Shown: one piece after another, positions 37,610 to 45,662 of the stretch
Position numbering within the stretch: position 1 is the first letter of the stretch
How the letters are laid out: the number at the start of each line of letters is the position of its first letter
Source of the DNA: Pseudomonas sp. B33.4
GTDB lineage: Bacteria > Pseudomonadota > Gammaproteobacteria > Pseudomonadales > Pseudomonadaceae
Assembly (NCBI RefSeq): GCF_034555375.1
Contig: NZ_CP140706.1
Location: 4,579,001 to 4,643,000 of the forward strand
Direction: 5' to 3'
Length of the DNA stretch: 64,000 nt
The notes under the pieces: generated by a model
What the model was told of the DNA's origin: nothing
Databases searched by the model: none
Seen by the model: the letters and a program-made list of their open reading frames with translations, nothing else
Made by a program: the position numbers and the translations under genes

Positions 37610-37996
37610 ATGTCGATCGGTGAATCCGGCCCGACTGCGGGCACCGCCTCCTCCACGCGACGCTTGGGCGCCGCCGTTCTTGGTCTGCTGCACAGCCATG
37701 TCGAATTGTTCGGCATCGAATTGCAGGAGCAGAAATCCCGTACCGTCAGCCTGTTGCTGTTCGCCGGCCTGGCCCTGGTTTTTGCCCTGTTGTTGCTGGT
37801 GGGATTGTCGACATTGGTGATGATCGTGTTCTGGGACACTTACCGCCTGGCGGCGATCATTGGCCTGTGCGTTTTCTATACCCTGGCCTCGATTTTCTGC
37901 GGACTGCGCCTCAAGGCGGCGATCTTCGATGAGTCCTCGCCTTTCCACGGCACGCTCGAAGAGCTGGCCAACGACCGGGAGCGCCTGCTGCCATGA
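37610..37996 (+). CDS. YqjE-like phage-holin-superfamily membrane protein
   Basis: A 128-residue inner-membrane protein with two transmembrane helices (about 47-70 and 78-100) after a short soluble start (LGAAVLGLLHSHVELFGIELQEQ). This matches the YqjE/Phage_holin_3_6 family, which accompanies YqjD-type genes; no lysis role is implied. ATG at 37610 is used because it lies two bases after the previous stop; the frame is open upstream inside the DUF883 gene. It overlaps the next gene by ATGA. Confidence 0.88.
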   Translation: MSIGESGPTAGTASSTRRLGAAVLGLLHSHVELFGIELQEQKSRTVSLLLFAGLALVFALLLLVGLSTLVMIVFWDTYRLAAIIGLCVFYTLASIFCGLRLKAAIFDESSPFHGTLEELANDRERLLP

Positions 37997-38331
37997 GCCT
38001 GCCTGAACTGCCACACAACAGCTCGCGCCGGGAAATGCGCAAGGCGTTGATCCGCCTGCGCATGGAAATGCATCGCCAGGAAATCCGCCATGAAGCCGGG
38101 CAAGTCCTGCAACCACTGCAGCGCATGCGCGGCATGACGCAGAATCTGCAAGGCGGTTTCGGCATCAAACACGCGCCTTTGTGGGGCGTGGCTGCCGTTA
38201 CGCTATTGGGCTTTATCACCGGCAAAGGCGCGAAAAGCGGCGGCGTTGGCGGATTGACTCGCTTGATCCGCCTCGGCACCAGTCTCGGACCGCTGATCAA
38301 ACTGGTGATGCAGAGTTCGGCAAAACGCTAA
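37993..38331 (+). CDS. Third gene of the DUF883/YqjE operon, unknown function
   Basis: A 112-residue basic protein. The N-terminal 50 residues are charged and helical (EMRKALIRLRMEMHRQEIRHE, read in parts); one hydrophobic segment (APLWGVAAVTLLGFITG) follows. It sits where E. coli has yqjK, but the sequence similarity was not clear by eye. Its start overlaps the yqjE-like stop (ATGA), so it is translated with it. Probably a peripheral membrane partner of the two proteins before it. Confidence 0.78.
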   Translation: MSLPELPHNSSRREMRKALIRLRMEMHRQEIRHEAGQVLQPLQRMRGMTQNLQGGFGIKHAPLWGVAAVTLLGFITGKGAKSGGVGGLTRLIRLGTSLGPLIKLVMQSSAKR

Positions 38332-38365
38332 GCAGATCTATCTGGCTACATTCTTGCAATAGCGG

Positions 38366-38398
38366 CGGGATGAACCTCTTTATCCGGAGGTTCAATCC
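38366..38398. repeat. Hairpin before the EAL gene
   Basis: Inverted repeat GGGATGAACCTC / GAGGTTCAATCCC (one bulge) with an eight-base loop and no T-run. It could end the upstream operon or be an operator or leader structure of the EAL gene; nothing decides. Confidence 0.5.
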
Positions 38399-38452
38399 CG
38401 TAAGCCTACCCGGCTGGCGGGGTTCAACCAAAACAAGAACCAAGGAGGCCCC

Positions 38453-39616
38453 GTGATCGACGGGCAACCGCTCGCCTGCTTTCAGCCTTTCATCGATACC
38501 GCCACGGGACGTATTGCCGGCGTCGAAGCATTGGGTCGCCTGCGTCAGGCCGACGGTCAACTGACTTCGGTCGGGCCGTTGTTCGCCGACTCGCGTACAC
38601 CCGCCATTGCCTTGCGCCGTCTCGACCGGCAAATCCGCGATAACGCCTTGAGCCGCTTGCACGAAGCGCCGGCTGACTGGTTTCTCAGTCTGAACATGTC
38701 GCCGCGCTGGATCAGTCGCCTGCGCGCCGATCAAGCCCTGCCCAGCCTCAAGCAATTGGCACGCTACAACATCGATCCGCAACGTATTGTTTTCGAAATC
38801 ACCGAGCTGGGCGGCAATGGTCAACGCCTGGCCGAAGTGGTCGCGCGTTACCGCGAGGCGGGCGCAAGAATCGCCATCGACGACTTTGGCGCCGGCTACT
38901 CGCAACTGGATCGGGTGCTGGCACTGCAACCGGACATTCTCAAACTCGACATGCGTCTGTTCCAGGCTGCGGCACTGGGCGGGCCAAGCAGTGATGTGGT
39001 CAAGGCTCTCGCACAGATGGCCGAGAAGACCGGCTGCTGGATCATTGCCGAAGGCGTCGAAACCGAAGCACAGCTGAATTTCGCCTTGGAATGCGGATCG
39101 CGCTATGTGCAGGGATTCCTGTTCGCGCGGGCACAGGAGGCGTTCTTTGACACCGATGCGTTCGTCCAGCGCTTCGCCGAGCTGCGCCAGCGATATGTTC
39201 GGCAAAAACTTGCGGAACGCGGTCGGCTGATGCAAATGCGTCAGCAACTCGCTGAACTGATGTCGATCCTGCAAGCCTGGGCTCAGGCGCACGCACCGTT
39301 GAGCGCATTGCCACAACTGGACGCCTTCCCCTGGTTGCTGCGCTTTTATCAATGCGATCGCCACGGTACACAGCTGACGCCCAACCTCGAATGGCGCCAG
39401 CACGCTTGGGTCGCCGACAATCGTTATCTGGGGCACAACTGGTCGTGGCGTCCGTACTTCTATCATTTGCTCGCCGAAGGTTGGGAGGAGCGGCGTTTGA
39501 CGCTTTCCAATACCTACCGCGATGCCACCAGCAACCAGTACTGCCTGACAGCCGGGCAGTTTTTCGACAACGGTGAGCGTTTGCTGTTGATCGACATTGA
39601 CGCCGCCGGACTGTAG
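38453..39616 (+). CDS. EAL-domain c-di-GMP phosphodiesterase with C-terminal Cache-like domain
   Basis: A 387-residue cytoplasmic protein. The EAL domain (about 5-240) keeps the catalytic set: VEALGRL (EAL), LSLNMSPRWI (Asn), EITELG (Glu), IAIDDFGAGYS (Asp-Asp), ILKLDMRLF (Lys), IIAEGVETE (Glu) and YVQGFLF (Gln). It should therefore hydrolyse cyclic di-GMP. The C-terminal 130 residues (SWRPYFYHLLAEGWEERRLTLSN and TYRDATSNQYC, read as parts) resemble a PAS/Cache sensor fold, similar in layout to B. subtilis YkuI. GTG at 38453 follows AGGAGG. It stands alone on the plus strand. Confidence 0.88.
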   Translation: MIDGQPLACFQPFIDTATGRIAGVEALGRLRQADGQLTSVGPLFADSRTPAIALRRLDRQIRDNALSRLHEAPADWFLSLNMSPRWISRLRADQALPSLKQLARYNIDPQRIVFEITELGGNGQRLAEVVARYREAGARIAIDDFGAGYSQLDRVLALQPDILKLDMRLFQAAALGGPSSDVVKALAQMAEKTGCWIIAEGVETEAQLNFALECGSRYVQGFLFARAQEAFFDTDAFVQRFAELRQRYVRQKLAERGRLMQMRQQLAELMSILQAWAQAHAPLSALPQLDAFPWLLRFYQCDRHGTQLTPNLEWRQHAWVADNRYLGHNWSWRPYFYHLLAEGWEERRLTLSNTYRDATSNQYCLTAGQFFDNGERLLLIDIDAAGL

Positions 39617-39692
39617 TTCCGCTTGCAGGGCCGGGTGTGAACCGGGAAGCTAGGGGTCAACGCCCCCAGTCATCTGACGGAGAGAATCAGCC

Positions 39693-41021
39693 TTGGATTG
39701 GCAAACCCTGCTCAACCGCGAACGCCTCGGCAAGCCGCTGCACAGCCCGCAAGAACTTGGCCGCAGCCCTTTCCACAAAGACCACGACCGCATCATTTTC
39801 TCCGGTGCCTTCCGCCGCCTCGGACGCAAGACCCAAGTGCATCCGGTCACCAGCAACGACCACATCCACACGCGCCTGACCCACTCGCTGGAAGTCAGTT
39901 GCGTCGGCCGTTCGCTAGGCATGCGGGTGGGCGAAACCCTGCGCAGTGCCCTGCCCGAATGGTGCGATCCGGCCGACCTCGGTATGGTCGTGCAGTCGGC
40001 GTGTCTGGCCCACGACATTGGCAATCCGCCGTTCGGCCATTCCGGTGAAGATGCCATTCGCCACTGGTTCCAGCAGGCGGCCGGGCGTGGCTGGCTCGAC
40101 GGCATGAGCGAAGCCGAACGCGCTGACTTCCTCAACTTCGAAGGCAATGCCCAAGGCTTTCGCGTACTGACTCAGCTGGAGTACCACCAGTTCGACGGCG
40201 GCACACGGCTGACTTACGCCACTCTCGGCACTTACTTGAAATACCCGTGGACCGCGCGCCACGCCGACTCCCTGGGCTACAAGAAACACAAATTCGGCTG
40301 TTATCAGAGCGAGCTGCCGCTACTCGAGCAGATCGCCCACAAACTGGGCCTGCCACAGATCGAGGATCAACGCTGGGCGCGTCACCCGTTGGTGTACCTG
40401 ATGGAAGCCGCCGACGACATCTGCTACGCGCTGATCGATCTCGAAGACGGCCTGGAAATGGAGCTGCTGGACTATGCCGAAGTCGAATCGCTGCTGCTCG
40501 GGCTGGTGGGCGATGATCTGCCGGAAACCTATCGTCAGCTCGGCCCGCAGGATTCGCGTCGACGCAAACTGGCGATTCTGCGCGGCAAGGCCATCGAGCA
40601 TTTGACCAACGCCGCCGCGCGAGCCTTTGTCGAGCAACAGGACGCACTGCTTGCGGGCACGCTGCACGGCGATCTGGTCGAACACATGCACGGTCCGGCC
40701 AAGCGTTGCGTGTTGAATGCCAAGGACATCGCCCGCAAGAAAATCTTTCAGGACAAACGCAAAACCCTGCATGAGATCGGCGCCTATACCACGCTGGAGA
40801 TCCTGCTCAACTCGTTCTGCGGCGCGGCGCTGGAACAACACAACGGTCGCACGCCGTCGTTCAAGAGCCGGCGCATTCTCGATCTGCTGGGCAGTAACGC
40901 ACCGGATCCGCACGGTTCGTTACACACCTCGTTTCTGCGCATGATCGACTTCATTGCCGGCATGACCGACAGCTACGCCAGTGACATGGCGCTGGAAATG
41001 ACCGGTCGCTCCAGTCACTGA
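39693..41021 (+). CDS. dgt: Deoxyguanosinetriphosphate triphosphohydrolase-like protein
   Basis: A 442-residue HD-domain dGTPase, which splits dGTP to deoxyguanosine and triphosphate. HD motifs: [11 protein letters not shown] near residue 54 and [18 protein letters not shown] near 106, the latter holding HD and the second metal ligands. [16 protein letters not shown] near 231 is a further family stretch. TTG at 39693 is taken as start because ACGGAGAG lies upstream and no ATG fits; [13 protein letters not shown] begins the protein. In Pseudomonas several such genes exist, so the true substrate is not certain. Confidence 0.88.
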   Translation: MDWQTLLNRERLGKPLHSPQELGRSPFHKDHDRIIFSGAFRRLGRKTQVHPVTSNDHIHTRLTHSLEVSCVGRSLGMRVGETLRSALPEWCDPADLGMVVQSACLAHDIGNPPFGHSGEDAIRHWFQQAAGRGWLDGMSEAERADFLNFEGNAQGFRVLTQLEYHQFDGGTRLTYATLGTYLKYPWTARHADSLGYKKHKFGCYQSELPLLEQIAHKLGLPQIEDQRWARHPLVYLMEAADDICYALIDLEDGLEMELLDYAEVESLLLGLVGDDLPETYRQLGPQDSRRRKLAILRGKAIEHLTNAAARAFVEQQDALLAGTLHGDLVEHMHGPAKRCVLNAKDIARKKIFQDKRKTLHEIGAYTTLEILLNSFCGAALEQHNGRTPSFKSRRILDLLGSNAPDPHGSLHTSFLRMIDFIAGMTDSYASDMALEMTGRSSH

Positions 41022-41335
41022 TCCATTGCACGCGGGCGGCCATTGATACTGGCAGCCCGCAGGCATCGCACGTACTGCCGCCAACTGATCACTCAGCAAC
41101 TTTAAACAGCTATAAAAAACCATTTACAGCCAGCACTTGCAAATCATTCAAGTCAAACTATAAGCCTGTTCAAATCCTGCACTTCCTTACGTCAAACCTA
41201 GTTTGACCGTAGTCCGTTTCCTCATTAGTTGTAGGAACAATCCGATAACGTGACTAGAGCCATGTCACTTCATGCGAGCGCTCATTCAACTGAGCTAAGG
41301 TGCGCGCTTTATTCGTGCTTGCATGGGATTTGATT
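41022..41335. other. AT-rich regulatory interval upstream of the EvgA-like gene
   Basis: 314 bases with no gene. A perfect inverted repeat GTCAAAC-CTA-GTTTGAC lies at 41191-41207, and its half GTCAAACTA recurs as a direct repeat at 41152-41160. These repeated half-sites, 39 bases apart, resemble a response-regulator binding pattern. The region is AT-richer than its neighbours. Confidence 0.55.
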
Positions 41336-41962
41336 ATGAACTCCGTTTTTATTGTCGACGATCACCCGGTCATCCGTCTCGCCGTTCGAATGCTGCTGGA
41401 GCATGAAGGTTACAAGGTCGTCGGTGAAACCGATAACGGGGTCGATGCCATGCAAATGGTGCGCGAATGCATGCCCGATCTGGTGATTCTCGATGTGAGC
41501 ATCCCCAAGCTGGACGGCCTCGAAGTCCTCGCCCGCTTCAATGCCATGGGCTCTCCGTTGAAAATCCTGATTCTGACGGCACAGTGTCCGACCCTCTTCG
41601 GCATTCGTTGCATGCAATCCGGCGCATCGGGTTATGTCTGTAAACAGGAAGACTTGAGCGAACTGGTCAGTGCGATCAAAGCGGTACTTTCCGGTTACAA
41701 CTATTTCCCCAGTCAGGCATTGAATCCTGTTCGCAGCGACGACGTTCGTTTTGCCGAACTGGAACTGTTCAAATCCGTCAACGACCGCGAATTGATGGTA
41801 TTGCAACTGTTTGCCCAAGGTCGCACTAACAAGGAAATAGCCAAGGGCATGTTTCTGAGCAACAAGACTGTCAGCACCTACAAAAAACGCCTGATGCAAA
41901 AACTCAAAGCCAGATCCCTTGTAGAACTTATCGAGATGGCCAAACGAAACGCACTCGTGTGA
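41336..41962 (+). CDS. EvgA/BvgA-like response regulator
   Basis: A 208-residue regulator with receiver (about 1-118; acidic pair in FIVDDHPVIRLAV, phosphate-accepting Asp in VILDVSIPK near 54, Lys in YVCKQED near 104) and LuxR-type helix-turn-helix (about 140-205; QLFAQGRTNKEIAKGMFLSN). The size, receiver sequence and the following hybrid kinase with two periplasmic binding domains are the EvgA/EvgS and BvgA/BvgS arrangement. ATG at 41336 is used; the first 12 codons of the longer frame have no site. Four bases overlap the kinase if GTG 41959 is used. Confidence 0.9.
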   Translation: MNSVFIVDDHPVIRLAVRMLLEHEGYKVVGETDNGVDAMQMVRECMPDLVILDVSIPKLDGLEVLARFNAMGSPLKILILTAQCPTLFGIRCMQSGASGYVCKQEDLSELVSAIKAVLSGYNYFPSQALNPVRSDDVRFAELELFKSVNDRELMVLQLFAQGRTNKEIAKGMFLSNKTVSTYKKRLMQKLKARSLVELIEMAKRNALV

Positions 41963-41970
41963 GAGCCCGC

Positions 41971-44900
41971 ATGCCCAGCCGTTTAAAGGACTATTTAATG
42001 GCGTTGAGTGCAGGCCTGTGCCTGAGCACCAACGTATTCGCCATGCCCGGCACTTCACCGGACTATGCCCTGCTCAGCCGGTCGGCGAACGAACCGGTGC
42101 AGGTCACGCTCGAACAGTCCCAACGGCAATGGCTGCATGCACGTAGCGAACTGGTTCTGGGCACCTCGGCGCCCGACTACCCGCCTTTTGACATGACCGT
42201 CAGCGGCAAGGACTACGAAGGCCTCACGGCCGACTACGCCGGGCTCCTCGGCCAGGCCACCGGTTTGCCGATCAGGGTGCAGCGCTTTGCCTCTCGGGAT
42301 GCTGCCATTCGCGCATTGGTCGACGGCCAGGTCGATCTGCTCGGTACCGCGAACGGCTTCGAAGCGAGCAATGCCAACCTCGCGTTATCAACCCCCTATG
42401 CCGTTGATCAGCCTGTGCTGGTCACCCGCGAAGACGAAACCCGCTCTCTCACCGAAGGCCTGGCCGGCTTGCGGCTGAGCATGGTCTATCACTATTTGCC
42501 GCTACCCGAAGTCAAGGCGCTGTACCCCAAAGCGCTCATTACCTGCTACCCCTCCTACCAGAATGCGATCAATGCCGTAGCGTTTGATCAGGCCGATGTG
42601 TTCCTCGGCGACACCCTTTCAACTCACTACATGATCAACAAGGGCTACCTGAACAACGTGCGCATGGCCAACTTCGGCAAACAGGAAGCCCAGGGATTCA
42701 GCTTCGCCGTACGCCGCAACAACCCGCAACTGCTGGCGATCATCGACAGCGTGATCAAGGCCGTACCGGCCAGTGAGCGTGACAACATCGCCAAACGCTG
42801 GAGCGCCGGCAGCGATCTGCTGCTCACCGATCAGAAACTGCAACTGACCCAGCGCGAAGAAGCGTGGCTCAAACAGCATCCGGTGGTCAGCGTGGTCGTG
42901 AATGAGGCATTCGCACCCCTGACGTTTTTTGACAACGACGGCAATTTCCGTGGCATCAGCGCCGACTTGCTCGAGCTGATTCGCCTGCGCACCGGCCTGC
43001 GTTTCGAGATCCGCCGCAGCCGTAACGACGCGGAAATGATCCAGCAGATCGACCGTCATCAAGCCGACCTGATCGCCGCCCTGCTACCGTCGGCGGAACG
43101 TGAAAAAACGCTCAACTTCAGTCGTCCTTACCTGGAAAACTCCTACGTTCTGCTGACCCGCAAGAGCGCCGATGGCCCGACCAATCTGGGCCAGCTCAAA
43201 GGCAAACAACTGGCGATTGCCCAAGGCAACCCGATGGTCGAGTACTTGCGCCGGGATTATCCGCGCATCCATCTGATTGAAACACCAGACACGTTCAGCG
43301 CGGTCTCGCTGCTCGCTGAAGGCCAGGTCGACGGAGCTGTGAACTCGCTGGTCATTGCCAACTACTTCATTTCCTCGCGGATCTTTAACCAGCCATTGCA
43401 GATCACCACCACCATCGGCACCGGTCAGGCGGCCTTTTCACTGGCGACCGCGCGGGACAATACGGAATTGACCTCGATCATCAACAAGGCGTTGTTGAGC
43501 ATCGCACCCGATGAACTGGGTGTGATCAATGGCCGCTGGCGCGGTTACTCCACGGCGTCTCAAAACATCTGGCACAACTACCAGCGCCTGTTTTATCAAG
43601 TGATTATCGGCGCCTGCCTGGTATTGCTGTTGCTCCTGGCCTGGAACGCCTACATGCGCCACCAGATCAAACAACGCCAGGCCGCCGAGCGCGCACTGAA
43701 CGACCAGTTCGAATTCATGCGCTCACTGGTCGATGGCACGCCGCACCCGATTTATGTTCGCGACCGCCAGGGTCTGCTGCAAAGTTGCAACGAAAGCTAC
43801 CTCGAAGCCTTCAATGCCAGGCGTGAAGACGTCATTGGCAAAAGCGTCATCGAGGGCACCCTGAGCAACGCGTTCGAAGCCCAGGCCTTTCAGGCCGATT
43901 ACCAGCGCGTCGTTGCCGAGGGCACGCCGATGGTCGTAGACCGGCCTCTGCACATCGGCAACCGGCGCCTGACCATCTATCACTGGATCCTGCCGTACCG
44001 CGACTCCAGCGGCGACGTGAAAGGCATCATCGGCGGCTGGATCGACATCAGCGAACGTCGGCAGCTGTTCGAGGAGCTGCGCACGGCCAAAGAGCGGGCG
44101 GATGAGGCCAACCGGGCGAAAAGCACCTTTCTGGCGACCATGAGTCATGAAATCCGCACGCCGATGAATGCCGTGATCGGCATGCTCGAGCTGACACTCA
44201 GACGCATGGATCAACAGCATCCGGATCGCCCGTCAATCGACACGGCCTATCATTCAGCCAAGGATCTGCTGGGTTTGATCGGTGACATTCTCGATATCGC
44301 GCGGATCGAATCCGGACGCCTGAGTCTTTGCCCGGAACGGGTCAATCTGGTCGACACCGTGACGTCAGTAGCGAGGATCTTCGACGGTCTTGCACGACAG
44401 AAGAATCTCTCCCTGCAAGTCATCTTCAATCCGCCGGATCTGGCCGTCGATGTGTATCTGGACCCTTTGCGTTTCAAACAGGTGCTGTCGAATCTGGTCA
44501 GCAATGCGATCAAATTCACCGAACAAGGCCATGTGCGCATTACCCTCGATCTGATGAATACCGAGGTGCCGGCGCGCGCCCTGCTACAACTGACCGTGCA
44601 GGACAGCGGTGTCGGCATCAGGGCGGAGGATCAACAACGCTTGTTCGAACCGTTTGCCCAGACCGAAAACAGCAGTCAGCAAGGCAGAAGCGGTGCCGGA
44701 CTGGGGCTGGTGATCAGTCGCAATCTGTGCGAAATGATGGGCGGACAACTGCAATTGAGCAGCCAGCCGGGCATCGGCACCCAGGTCTGTCTCTCGCTGG
44801 CGCTGGAAACATTGCCGATACAGGTGAATACCGCCAAAAGTGAACCTGCAATCAAAACATCAAGCTCGCCCCTGCTTGTGCTGGTGGTAGACGACCACCC

Positions 44901-45615
44901 GGCCAATCGCCTGTTGATGTGCCAGCAACTGGAGTTTCTCGGCCATCACTTCAGCATTGCCGAGAACGGCTGCAGCGGTCTGGAACTGTGGAAGGCTGGC
45001 CATTTCGATCTGGTCATCGTCGACTGCAACATGCCCTTGATGAATGGTTATGAACTGACTCGCGCCATTCGTCAGCATGAACTGCAGACACGCTGCCCGC
45101 CGTGCACCGTGCTGGGCTTTACAGCCAATGCGCAACCCGAGGAAATCCAGCGTTGCAAACAGGCCGGCATGAACGACTGTCTGTTCAAGCCCCTGAGCCT
45201 GAGCCTGCTCAGCCAGTGGGTCGATGGCATCACGCCGGCTTCAACTCCTCCGGCATTCAATCTGCAAAACATGAATATGCTCACCGGTGGCAACCCGGCG
45301 CAGGCTCGCCGACTGCTGGCCGAATTACTCAAAAGCAGCCGTCTCGACCGCCAGGAATTACTCGCGCTGTCGCCCGAACATGATCGCGGCGCGCTGGCAG
45401 TGGTCGCACACAAGATCAAGGGTGCCGCGCGCATTGCTCAGGCCACGCGCGTGATCGAATGTTGCGATGCCCTCGAGCAGGCCTGTGCCGAGGCGCTGAC
45501 GACGCCTGAGATCGCCCGCCATTGCGAGGCCAGCAACCGCGCCATGCTCGAACTGGAGCAGGCCCTTCAGCGACAATTGACGTTGTCGGATCGAGGCACA
45601 ATGAGCGTGCCTTAA
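41971..45615 (+). CDS. EvgS/BvgS-like hybrid sensor kinase
   Basis: A 1,214-residue inner-membrane phosphorelay kinase. Order: signal peptide (1-28), two family-3 periplasmic binding domains (about 40-275 and 285-520), transmembrane helix (540-562), PAS (575-700), HisKA with FLATMSHEIRTPMNAVIG (His near 726), HATPase (N box near SNLVSNAIKFTEQG, glycine boxes DSGVGI and GAGLGLVIS), receiver (VVDDHP near 972; Asp in VIVDCNMPLMNG near 1018) and C-terminal Hpt (VVAHKIKGAA, His 1147). All phosphorelay residues are present. ATG at 41971 is chosen; GTG at 41959 would overlap the regulator by four bases. It transfers phosphate to the EvgA-like regulator beside it. Signal unknown. Confidence 0.92.
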   Translation: MPSRLKDYLMALSAGLCLSTNVFAMPGTSPDYALLSRSANEPVQVTLEQSQRQWLHARSELVLGTSAPDYPPFDMTVSGKDYEGLTADYAGLLGQATGLPIRVQRFASRDAAIRALVDGQVDLLGTANGFEASNANLALSTPYAVDQPVLVTREDETRSLTEGLAGLRLSMVYHYLPLPEVKALYPKALITCYPSYQNAINAVAFDQADVFLGDTLSTHYMINKGYLNNVRMANFGKQEAQGFSFAVRRNNPQLLAIIDSVIKAVPASERDNIAKRWSAGSDLLLTDQKLQLTQREEAWLKQHPVVSVVVNEAFAPLTFFDNDGNFRGISADLLELIRLRTGLRFEIRRSRNDAEMIQQIDRHQADLIAALLPSAEREKTLNFSRPYLENSYVLLTRKSADGPTNLGQLKGKQLAIAQGNPMVEYLRRDYPRIHLIETPDTFSAVSLLAEGQVDGAVNSLVIANYFISSRIFNQPLQITTTIGTGQAAFSLATARDNTELTSIINKALLSIAPDELGVINGRWRGYSTASQNIWHNYQRLFYQVIIGACLVLLLLLAWNAYMRHQIKQRQAAERALNDQFEFMRSLVDGTPHPIYVRDRQGLLQSCNESYLEAFNARREDVIGKSVIEGTLSNAFEAQAFQADYQRVVAEGTPMVVDRPLHIGNRRLTIYHWILPYRDSSGDVKGIIGGWIDISERRQLFEELRTAKERADEANRAKSTFLATMSHEIRTPMNAVIGMLELTLRRMDQQHPDRPSIDTAYHSAKDLLGLIGDILDIARIESGRLSLCPERVNLVDTVTSVARIFDGLARQKNLSLQVIFNPPDLAVDVYLDPLRFKQVLSNLVSNAIKFTEQGHVRITLDLMNTEVPARALLQLTVQDSGVGIRAEDQQRLFEPFAQTENSSQQGRSGAGLGLVISRNLCEMMGGQLQLSSQPGIGTQVCLSLALETLPIQVNTAKSEPAIKTSSSPLLVLVVDDHPANRLLMCQQLEFLGHHFSIAENGCSGLELWKAGHFDLVIVDCNMPLMNGYELTRAIRQHELQTRCPPCTVLGFTANAQPEEIQRCKQAGMNDCLFKPLSLSLLSQWVDGITPASTPPAFNLQNMNMLTGGNPAQARRLLAELLKSSRLDRQELLALSPEHDRGALAVVAHKIKGAARIAQATRVIECCDALEQACAEALTTPEIARHCEASNRAMLELEQALQRQLTLSDRGTMSVP

Positions 45616-45662
45616 CTATGCTTGGCGCTGAGCAGTGAGTTAACCATCATGGAGAGCCAGAA

